A DNA stretch of 64,000 nt from Ectobius pallidus. Taxonomy: Eukaryota > Arthropoda > Insecta > Blattodea > Ectobiidae. A program made the translations under genes and the position numbers. Position 1 is the first letter of the stretch. Every line of letters starts with the position of its first letter. The stretch covers positions 9,626,366 through 9,690,365 of the forward strand of contig CAXKWD010000011.1 of the NCBI GenBank assembly GCA_964059195.1, given 5' to 3'. Below are positions 49,001 through 61,000 of the stretch, piece after piece. Below the pieces are notes generated by a model, which was not told the DNA's origin, did not search any database, and saw only the letters and a program-made list of their open reading frames with translations.

Positions 49001-52000
49001 GATATCCACTCCCCTTATGAAGAAAAGTGAAAGTATTTTATCTCTCCCACCTGTTGTTTCATCAAGAACTAGGGGACATTCCACGAAGTCTAGACTTAAC
49101 TGTTCTAAAAATCTTCCACCAAATCAGTAATTCGTTCTGATATTGTTAGGTGAGACAAATAGACTTATGGCTCATGTGATGCAAAATAACGTGATCAAGG
49201 GAATTTTAGGCCTCTCATTTTGTAGGTTATAACAATTCTTACCAAATGACTACCAATATGCTCTGCACTGTAACACAATCTCCTTTACCTACTATCAATG
49301 ATGCATCGACGATATAAATCACTTGGAAACAAAATATAGCTATTTCTATGTTGAAATAAAATATAAAATAAAGTTATTAATTTAAAAGCTTATGTAGCAA
49401 TTTTGCCCATGTTCATGCACTTATTACCTGGACCACAAATCTTTCCCAGCTCTGTGATTACAAATTTCTTCAGTTAGTGTAATACAAGAAAAAATCTACA
49501 GAAAAAGACTTACCTTTCTTGGGATCTACCCTGTACACGGGGTCAAACGATGGATAAATGGTGTTTTGCAACTGATATTTTGTATATAGAACAATTCTGT
49601 CAATAACATCTTCTAAATAAATTCTTTTTGGCATATTTGGTGAAGTCATGATATACAGTGATGTTAATGATGCATCAGCTGCACGCATTACTCTCTCCAT
49701 CGTCAACTCCATCCACATCTTACTCTCGTCTTCATCATCATCCTAAAATAAAACACATCATATATTTGTTACCTATTAACTTTTATTTAGCATTATAGTA
49801 GTAGGTGGCGTAAGTTGAATGTAATATTTTATGAAGGAATACCAGAAAGGAGTCTGGAACTAGTAGATGAGCTGGCTAGACTTATTGGTAGGAATTTGGG
49901 TGCAAATTGGTAGGAATGGACTTTGGTGCAAATATTTTATGAGACAAAGAAAACCAGATAACATTTTTACCTTCAGGAAAGTCACAAAAGTAAAATTTTC
50001 CTACAACAATCCGTAATTTTTAAATATTTGTGCAATATTTTGCACAAAATAATGCTTATTGCATGAATAGTGTCTTCACATGATTAAAATCCAACAGTAT
50101 ATTTGCTTTGTGAAGGTTCTGAAAATGACCACTTGCTTTTGAAATGAGTTCATCGTGTGGTCGGCAAAGCAGCTGGCACCATTCACTTGAATAACGAATG
50201 CCTAGAAAGTAACACCAGATGCCACTACAGACGTGTGTTGTCGCCGATTCAAAGTCATCTTGAACAGATTAAGGCAGGCCCAGGAAACGAGGCACTGGAA
50301 GTGCAAAGTTACCTTCCTTCTCATCCTCACTACTCTCATTAAACAGCAGGCAGAGGCAACTAAACTGTTTGATTATGGGACTAGTAGCGTGGCAGGCAGA
50401 AGGAAAAGGGAAGGGCACGAATGTAGGGGTAGAGCATTTCACACTTCCAGTGCCACATGTCCCAGCCCTGGATTGAAGTTTCAGGTTACCCTGTTTCCAA
50501 ATAAATTGTAAAATAAAGTCTAGAAAGGTGAAAGGACACCTGACAAGGAAGTCTATCTGTTAAATGTTGACTGCAAGATAAAGACACTGTAGATGCCTTG
50601 ATTTGGACCCTGATATTTTAGTGAAATAAAATGATTGATTTCAGTGAATTTCGATGGATATTTTGTGAAATAAGTTATTTTATTCTACATTTGATGGTGA
50701 TAAAATGTTACACCTTTATTTACATGCATAATCAAATATTAAGGTGAGAAATACAGTCAAAATTATAACAAAACAATTTCAGATAGCAATTTGCAAACAA
50801 AAATGCTAACCACTGTCCATAAAAATATAGAATCTTTGGAATAGCACAAATTCTTCAAACTTTGCTGTATACCATCATAAACTAGGCCCATAAGGTAATG
50901 CCCTATCAGAAAACTATATATGCAGGGAAATATGCTCTAAAATTTGTAAAATATGTTCCATAACCAATGAAATATGGTATATTATTTAAATAATTTAGAT
51001 TCTCTAGGTGTTAGAATTACATTATAAATTGCAATAAAATAGTTTAACCTTTACAAATTACAATACAAAACTTTAACAAATAAGTTCAATGCAACAAGTT
51101 TTATTGAACTGAATACTACGAGGGCAATCCCAAAAGTAAGGTCTCCTATATTTTTAGATCTACAAAGAACCGCTTATTTTCTATAATAGTTACATCATTT
51201 TAAAGGTTGAAGAATGCTTTATTTTTCGACATAATCGCCATTTCGGTGGATGCATTTTTGTAGACGATGTGGCAGTTTTACAATGCCCATGTCATACCAG
51301 CTCGCAACCGTGTCCTTCAGGAAGGGCTGAACCTCATCAATCAACAAATTGTGATTTTTAACCCACTGTACTTATTTTTATACCTTTCTTTGTTAAATTC
51401 TTTTTTTTATTTTTTTATTATCCTTGCTTATTGCACATCTTTTCAAACATAATAAGAACAAACCGGGAAGTAAAATACAAGAAGCAATTAGAATAATGGT
51501 CAGGAAAGGATGAAAGGAACTGTTCAGCACTTACAGTTCAAGGTTAAAAACAAAGAAGCATACTTACAGGGTCAGCTATCGGTGATACCCTGGTACCATC
51601 TCTAATGTTCTTCTCGAGAATGTTGAGCAATCTGACTAAGCGATCTGGAGGTACGGACTCCATAGCACCAAGGGTTTTTAGTTTTGCCGCTTCGCTGCAC
51701 AGATCCTGCAACTGGTACTTTGGAATCATGGCTTCAGCTGGCACATCGGCATCATCATCTATAACAAGTATTATGACATGAGAATGTGGAAGAAAAGTTC
51801 AACTGGCATCAGAATGGAACCTCAAAGAACTTCATTACTATTTCTGTCGTATAGTACAACTTTCTTTATAGCTTAACCCTTTGCACACAAAATTTAATAT
51901 ATTAAATCCAATGTCTTCTGTGGTAGTGCGGAATTTAATATATGAAATTCACATCACAGGCCTGCTTCTCTGGTGATGGAGTGCACTAAATTGATAATAG

Positions 52001-55000
52001 ATGTCATGGGAAGTCTCTTTCACACTTCCTGCAGTGAATCCCCTTCATCACATGATTTCCTCGTGGACTGCATCAGTCAAGGAAATCTAAATTATCCTGA
52101 AGGGCAGCAGTGATTTTTTTCTATTTATTTACTGTTTTAGTAGTGAAATGGTATCTAAGAGAGTGCTAAGTGACAAACAGCTTAACTCTAATAGAGTCTG
52201 CGTTAAAAGAACCATATTATTGAGCTTAGTGAGTGACGGTAAATGCTACTTAGCAGTTTTGACTGCAAAGACTTGTCTGAATCAGACACTTCTGTCATGA
52301 TTAAGAAATGTTTTGGTTAACCCCAGTTCCTGTTAAGCTCAGATAACTGATGTTAAATTATACTATTCTAAATTATATTTTCACCAATTGAAAGGCATCA
52401 CACGTATCAATTACATATTTTTAATTAATACTATGTATCCTCCAAATGGTTTGCCTAAGCCTGATACAGCCTAAACTGCCATTACAATTTTTCGAATTTG
52501 TTTCAAATCTTAATTTACTGAAATTTATTAATCTATTTTAAGTTTATTTCGTAGATTAACATGTAGTCGCACAAAATTGGAGCACTAAAATTTGTAAAAA
52601 CATATTACTGTTTATAACACCTATTGCTAAATTAAAAAGACCTCTGGACACAATATCCCATGGGAGGTGTGGCCTATCGTCAAACTGCTACATAGTCTAC
52701 TTTCGTCTTTAAGCTTCATCAGAAGTAAGTAGCAACTTGGGTGGTACATGGTCAGCACTGTGATGCCATGACCATTCTTCTGACAGGAACTGTGTTAAAG
52801 GAAAAGTAAACTAAAAATTCAGTATCATTTTCTTCATACGGATTGAAAGAAAATGTTTTTAAGAAATGATATTCACTGTTAGAAATGTTTTACACCTTCA
52901 CATTTAATCACAAAACGAATCTATTTATTGTAAAGCGATGGGCGCGTGACGTCACGCTTGACGAAGGCTTGGCTCAGTCTCGCCCGGTGAAAGACATTTC
53001 ACAGTATTCTGTCTACTGTTACAGTTTTTTAGTGAGTATCTGTTCAAACAATGGTTTATTGTTGTGTTGTGGGGTGTACAAACTCATCGTCGAAGAGTGA
53101 TAACACACTTAAAATATCTTTTCATCGATTTCCCAACAGAGATAAGTCATCCGAACGTAAATAAGCAATGGCTGATAAAAATAAAAAGAGAAAAATTTGT
53201 TCCTACTAAATACAGTACGGTTTGTTCACACCATTTTGAAGAAAATGATACCGAGCTTTCGGTACAGTTACGAAAACAGTTATCTGGAGAAACCCCGCAA
53301 TCTGTTTAAAAAAGAAGTGCTGTGCCATCACTTCTTTTGCGTGGGAAATCTGAAACACCGCCAATGAAGTAAAGAAAATCGTCGTACTCGAGGAAGAAGG
53401 AAATGAGAGAGTTATTGCAAGATTTGAACAGTAATCCTTCAGTATCCGGGAATGGACAAATCATGAATGTGGAATCTAGTATTTATGACGAAAATTCAGT
53501 TTCTAACAGCGTAGGCGTTCAGTGTGAACTAGGAAATGAAACTTATGTCAATGTTTGCACAGATTCATTGAATGTTTCTTCTAGAAATTGTGATTTGGAT
53601 TAGATAGCTCTTTTAGCATTTCAGAAATTTCTACTACCGCAAAAGATGATTCTGAATCTGAATGTGACTCTGTTCGTATCTTGAAAGAATATTTTGTTTT
53701 TGAACTGTATTAGATCTAAGTATTAACTGATAACGCCTGGCAACTAGTGTATCTTTATTTATAATAACGCTATCGAATGAGCAATGTCGTGTTATACAGT
53801 CTACAACCCCATTCTGTTCACAAATTACTTCACAGTCCCAACAACACACACTTTCGTGGCCCGTTTTCATATGTATACACAGCCCACATTTACACCATTC
53901 CGTATTCTCTTTTCTTCCTTGCAATTCTTTAAATAATTCCTTGTCATTTTCTTTTCGTGTGATATTAATTTGTGAATACCGAGATTTGTCCTTAGAAGGT
54001 AACATTGCAGGCATCTCTGTCAACAACAAACACAAATGAGACTTGGTGGTGTATTAGAAACACACGCTCGAGCATTACAGCAGCTGTGGTCCTGCTAGCG
54101 AGTTAGTCAGGTGTGACGTCACAGCAGCTTTTCACTTCACCCGTACAAGGCGTAATATTGGGCACCTGAAGTTCACGAGATCACCATTCGTTTCGTAATT
54201 CAAAGCTCCGTGCGATGAGATTAAAATAAGAAAATGGTATTTTTTTAGTTTACCCTTCCTTTAAGCTACCAAAGTACCGTACATATGTGCACTGGTTAGT
54301 CACACCAGAAGTTTCTGGCAATTTCAGTACCAATGATATCATTAACTTAGCTCTTGCTGTAATTCTAATGCTTGTAAATATTTACTTGATAGCAGGTTAG
54401 GAACCAATCATGCTAAAAATATTATCTTTGCATGTACGTGTGCAGAAATATGCCCTCTTTCCCCTTACTTGAGTCCCTGAAGTGAAATTACAATATATCC
54501 ATGTAACATAAGTCGTATTTCGAAGTTTGAATTCTCTGTGCGTGGTATTGCAGCCTGACAGCTGGAAAACAGTTTGGCAACATTGCACAACTTTGATTGG
54601 ATTGTATATCAAAGCAAGAAGAGGGCAAAATGCTTCCCATTTGCAAAACATAGTAATGAAAGTTCACTTCAGCTATTACTCTGAAGTACTGCTATATTCA
54701 GCCATGCAATTTCATAATAATAGAGCTTATAAACTGTCCGAAGGAGCTCACCTAATTCGGCAGTCACATCCAAATCTTCGGTATTTTCAAGTACCATTTC
54801 AATGGAACGATTAAACCTTTGGTAAGTGTTTGTTTCCATCAATTCCTCAATGCTTAACTTCTCCAGAACAGGAACTAGCTTCCGTTCCACTTTACGTAAT
54901 TTTGGTTTTGGAGGTACCTTGTCTTCTGTAAACAAAATAACACATTATAAAGAAAAAACTAGGGGATAAAGATGTATCATGAAGAAATGTCTATTTCGTT

Positions 55001-58000
55001 GACACTCTTCAATACATATAATTCAATTATAGTGTTTCTAGCATCCAAGAATGCATCCTCACACTGAAAAAATATAACAATACTTAAATAAAAAATAAAA
55101 AACAACAACAAACACTCCAGATTCTTTCTCGTGTAAGCTATCTCATGACATTTATGAAACAAAAAATTGTGAAGCATTTTACAGTAAATTCCTTGTTCTC
55201 TAGTCAGTGTCACCTGAGAAGTTGTTCTCATTCATTTCATTTCATTTCATTTCATTTCATTTATTCCTTCAAGTCATACAATGTGCATGGTACAGTGACA
55301 TAGGAAACATCATAGAAACAATACAATAACATAAATAATGATGAAATATGAAGTTGAAGTTATGAGCTATAAATGTAAATACCCTAAAAGCAAATGAAAT
55401 ATAAAAGTAAAGTTGTAAATTATAAATGTCAACATACTTAGATTTGCCCTTTAAAATATTCAAGTATTCATCAGTACTATAAAAGCTGTTATATATAAGA
55501 AAATGTTTGACATCTCTTTTGAACAACAAGTGAGGTAACTTGCTACTAACTATGTTTGTAATGAGGTTATAAAAAATAATTCCCTTATGGAGTATGGTTG
55601 AGTGTATTGTAGTAGTTCTAATGCTGTTCAAGTGTAATTTATCCTTTGAACTCCATGTAAGAGACAAATAAGCTTACACACTCAACTAGTGAAATATCAC
55701 TGAACAGGATTTAAAATTTAGAAATCAAGTAAAAGATTAATTACCACATCATTTATGAATTAATATTTATATGGCATTTAATATTGGGAAACTTAATTTT
55801 CTTTCAGTTTTGAGTTGACAGGATAATAGCGAAGGAGAAATAACATAAATGGAATACTGTGGGGAAAAACACAAAGAAAACAAGCCAAAAACATACTCTG
55901 TTTACCAGAAATGTCATCAGATGCAACATGGATTGGAAATCATAAATTGAGATTTCATGAACTTCTACTTTTTAAGTTTCACTACAAATACAAGGTTATC
56001 AGAGCATTGCCAACATCAGTTTAAAGAGAACTGTTTAGTATTCCTACAAGAGCTGGTAAAAAATCATAGGAATCTTGAAATTTCCTGTTATGCAGAAACG
56101 TGTAAAATACTTTGCAAAATTTATGAAATTTCATCCATGGAAAATTTATGAAATTTTATCCAATGTGATATTTTCTATCTGCATTAAAACTGAAGGAATT
56201 AAACCATACAAATGCTGATACACAAGAAAATAGTTTGCTACTGTTCGGTAATACCTGAGGTACTGTCATCTTGATCATCAGGTTTGTGATTAACCATACT
56301 TCTTTTCCGTTTCTTTATCCTTTCTGTCAAAGATCCATCACTACCCAAACTTGATGCCAATCCATCGACACCACTATGTGCATTTACTTTCTTACGTTCT
56401 TCTTTGTCTGAAATAGAGGACGTAATATTACCTATAAATATCAAGACAAAAGAATAATATGCTGCTATAAACAACAAACACAGCCCTTTTTTTGCCATTT
56501 TTTTCTAATGTTCACAATACATATTATATATTACATTTAAATCCAAAGCCGTACTCCTTCAGATATGAAATCAGTAAACCTAAAAAAATGAAGGGAAAAG
56601 AATTGGGGAATCACTTTACTTTATAAGACTTCACTAAAAATTTTAATGCTTGAACCATTTAAGTCTGGAACTGAATCAAGCCACCTTATACACATTTTTC
56701 TGGGGGGAAAAATAGCCAGTGGAAGATAACTTCATCCAGTTATGACGTTTGAAAAAGAAAGTGCATGGCAAGTCACCGTGTGTGACATTAGGCAAGAGCA
56801 CTCCCCTGACACAATACTAATGCCCATCTCTTCCCCTGTTCACAAACTCCTCGCAGAAGCTTTCCGTGTGAACCAGGAACCAACTGCACTGATGTCACAG
56901 ATCAACCTTCTGTTCCTGCCTGAACTAAGCAATCCTAACAATTCTACAATGAATCTTATTGGGAAATAGGCAGAAAATAATGAAGAATAGTATTAGCAGA
57001 TATTCATTTTGCAAACAGAACTGTGCACAGAATAGTAACATGTGATAATATTAATAAACAAAAATTACAAACATTAGTAAAACTTAGCGAATTGTATTCA
57101 AAAGTACCGTATTTGCCTGATTATAAGACGACACCCCTATTTTGAAGAGGCTTCTTGAGAATTTTATTTTTAACAAATTCTGACTGCAAATGGTTTTATT
57201 TATATGAATTAAAATTAAATAAATAAATAATAGCAAATAGTTTACTTGGATTTTCACTTTCAGCACTTAGTCTGAGGTATCACTGATCAGCATTGCCCAT
57301 ATGGCCTAATAGTCATGTTGTTTCCGCAAAGAAATTACATGACGCTGAAATGCAATTAATTTCTCGTCAAACGCCGCGGGTAGTCGCTGAGCTAGCATTA
57401 TTCTGCGTCATAGCGTAAGTCCCGCCCTCTTCATCATCCACTTAACTTAAAGTTAGCGTCATAATGTCTGCGTGAACAGTCACGGGGCCTATGGTTTGGA
57501 TCCATTCTTGATGGCTGTGGAAGCAAACTGTACAAATTTCACATTAACTTCAAAGGAGAACAAACCCTAATAATCAGCCGAGCATGTGACAATCACGTGG
57601 AGATTTACCCGCCGCGAAAAGGAGAAAAAACGAGATAAAGAACAATGGCCGCATGGGAGCAAGCATGTTTCTGGTCCACCATTACTGCCAACGTGACAAT
57701 GTTTATCGGTAAATTGAATTCAATCAGTTCTTGTAAACACCTCGTGCTTATTACTCTAAAACAAAAAGGAAACCTCTGTTTAGTAACACTTAACATCTTC
57801 TGTCCATTTCCTTCACGAAAACAATGAAACTAGCGCAAATTTATATTGGTATTTTCCTCTATCATATTGGTCACATCGCTGTAACCATGATGTCATGTTT
57901 CTACTCTGTTGCCATAACTACTCAAGTTTGATTTGGCTTAATCTGCGAATGTTAGACGACCCCGGACTTTTTAAATGAAGAATTTGGGGAAAAAAACCTC

Positions 58001-61000
58001 GTCTTATAATCGGGTCAATACGGTATACACTTTCGTAGGCTCAGAACAAAGAAGCGATGGGAAAAACCATTTACTGTACATATAAAGGAGAGGCTGGAGA
58101 CAGCAATGTAAGGTGTAATCAGAATTTGGGATTCACCAAAGTTATCAATGACGTAAGGTCTGGAATTTGCTTGGAAATATCTAACAATAAAACAAATTAC
58201 AGACACTGAAAGTATCAAACTAGATTCTCTAAAACAGCAGACTGCTAACATGTAAATACTGCTTAGCTGATAAGTCATTAACTACCAGGTTTACGGGACA
58301 ATTAATAGTCAGCAGCACATCAGTCCCACAGTTGGTTTCATCATAGCTCCCTACTTAACACACAATGCCAGGCACACAAACAAAATTTCTTCCAACAAAT
58401 GGAGATTATACAAGTCCAAAGAATGACAACTTGAGGTAGTGAAGGAATGAACTCCCTATCAATTATTACTATTATTATTTTTTAAGTTCCTGGCTGTTGA
58501 AATGAAAGCAAAGAAAACTAAATATTCTTTAATATCCTCAAGATTTATGTGAAAATTATTATTTATCTTACCTTTCTGTCGTTGTATTTCTCTTTCCTTT
58601 TCTCTCGCTTTGAAATATTTTGATTTGTTTTTCGGTTCACTCTCACTTTCTGAGCCAGAGTCTGCTGTCTGTAGGTGCTGACTCGCATTTCTTGATATTC
58701 TATGATTTGCAGTTATTCCCAGCTTGCTAGCCAGGGATGGGGATTTCTCTGCAAACGCTCTCAGGCTGCGCTGCATGAGGGCTTGATCCTAGAAACACAC
58801 AATTATTGAAGTAAGAATAATCTGCAAATATAACAACATAATGTAGTCATACTTACAAAACTACAGAAATATTACTGCACATCAAGTACCTGAACTCAAC
58901 ATTAACAACATTACCAAACATTATATTTGTATCCAGTTTTCCACTATTCAATTAATCAATTAACAGACTACAGTAACTGATTTTACCCAGGGGTTTCTTT
59001 CACTTGCTTAACATATCACTAAGTTACTATACAGTACACAATGTTTATATATTTAATCTAGAGTCTTAAGGAGTGTTAGCTGAATTACCAAGCAGCAAAA
59101 CACAAGAATCAGAAACATCCAAAAAAGCTTACTATTACTTAACACAAGTGTTTTGAAACAATAATGCTGCAATAGCCTATATTTATAAACAATACCATAC
59201 TCAATGGCACACAAAAGTATTGGGACAACTATCGGTTTATCAAACTTTCATGCTACATATTTTTCTGCATAAAAATAAATAATTTTATACATAACATGAT
59301 TACAATTACAGAAAAAAAAATTACTTTGTGTAAATCACAACAATTTTGGGGCAGCAAGTGGGTCATGTGACATACAGACAAGTTTTACTGAAAGGTTGGG
59401 ATGGAATATTATAAAAGTGTCAGCATCTGGCAGCAAACCAGGCACCCTAAGCTTTATTTGTAAGAACTGAATCTTACATAATAGGAAATACAAATATACA
59501 AATATATAAATAAATAATAATAATAATAGGAACAATAATAATAATAACAAGATAAGTCTATACAGTGCAAACATAAGAAAATACATATGACACAAGGGAA
59601 CAATGTCAGTTTGCAGAGTAGTTTCTACATGATTACAATAACAAATGGTTCAAGAATGATGTACCATGTCTGAGTTTGAGAGCATGGCATGTGACGTCCT
59701 ATTTGTTATTTTCTATAAATTCTTCAATGCTGTAATATACTTTGTTTAGCAGGTATCTAGTCAACATGCCCTTGAATTGGTTGTGACTTTCACTTTCTTT
59801 TACCTTTCTAGGCAGCATGTTGAATAGCTAGGCACCAGTATATCTGGGTAACTTTTTAAATAGCTTCAAATTATGAGTGGTGCATGCAAAATTATCTGTA
59901 TCATGGTTATGGATATCAGAAATTTTGGCAGGGTATCCATGTTTATTTAATAAGATTATGGTTCTGTAAATGTAAAGGTTCACTAGTGTCATTATTTTAA
60001 TTCTCTGAAAGCGTGTCTACATGTCTCATTGTGTTTCAGTTTCGCCAAGTATCTAACAAAGTTAATTCCAGAGGCATGAGGAATGATAAGAAATAATTTT
60101 CATTGGTGAACAGGTGAATAGTAGGAAGAAAGCTTCCATTATGCTTCCATCATACTTTCTCCAGTGGAAGCATATAATTTTCTTAAAATGAGAAAAATTT
60201 ATGATTTCTGATGGTAGATTAGGTGTGATGAAATGCAAATGATGAACCGAAGGAAGGGAATGTATAACGTGATACAAGGCGGAGCTATGTAATGGGGAAA
60301 TTAGCTTGAATCTATGAAGAAAAATTAGTAAATATTTCCATCTAGAGATTTTGAAAAAAATCTGATTGTGAAAACAAGTGAATTGTCTAATGGGAGCCTA
60401 AGGCAGAAGAGAAAATACGTCCAGTGTTTACCAACCAATATTTATGTAATATGTTTTCATCCAAAAGATAAGATGAACACTTCTCACGACTGTTATGTAC
60501 CTTTAGGGTAATTGAGAGATATGAACATGAATGAGAGGATAATGGCGACTAGGGACCAGAAGAAAGCAAGGATTTACTCACACTTACCTCAGCAGATAGC
60601 CTGTTGAGTCGCACAACTGGTTCTTTTAACCTCGTATCAGGACAAGAAGAAGCAGGCTGTTGTTTCTTCTCCTTGCCACAGAATAATCTTGACGATTCTT
60701 CCTTGTCCTGTGAAATGGGGGCCACACTGGCCTGGGCTGGTGACGAGCCTGAAAAACACGTTATACACCACAATCAATTTCAAGATTGATTGCCCATCAA
60801 GGTTTCCCAATATAGATTTTTGGCATAATCCCAATGGCGTGGACCCGTTCACGTGATATTCACATTTCCATGGACTATGTGATGTCTAGCAATACAAACT
60901 CTGGTGTGAAGTAGACTTCAAATTTTGGCTGAAGAAGTAAAGTGGGCATTGACAGAGAAACCAAATATGCAAAGCTAATCAGAATACTGAAAACCTGGCT

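Larger units (their letters stand above)
52799..54260. mobile_element. Kolobok-like TTAA element with two convergent ORFs
   Basis: TTAA at 52795-52798 and 54261-54264. Ends AGGAAAAGTAAACTAAAAA and AGGAAGGGTAAACTAAAAA, then a matching CATTTTCTT. The element holds a THAP-domain frame on plus and a zinc-type ORF on minus. TTAA targets plus THAP domains are the hallmark of Kolobok transposons. No catalytic transposase core is seen, so it appears non-autonomous. Confidence 0.75.

Noticed and set aside
53634..54035. P2X receptor gene
   Set aside because: Only the cysteine-rich C-terminal-like part is present, without transmembrane or ligand-binding segments, and it lies inside a TIR element.
59205..59330. 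Complete Tc1 element suggested by CACACAAAAGTATTGGGACA
   Set aside because: Only one end-like motif; no inverted partner or transposase remnant nearby.
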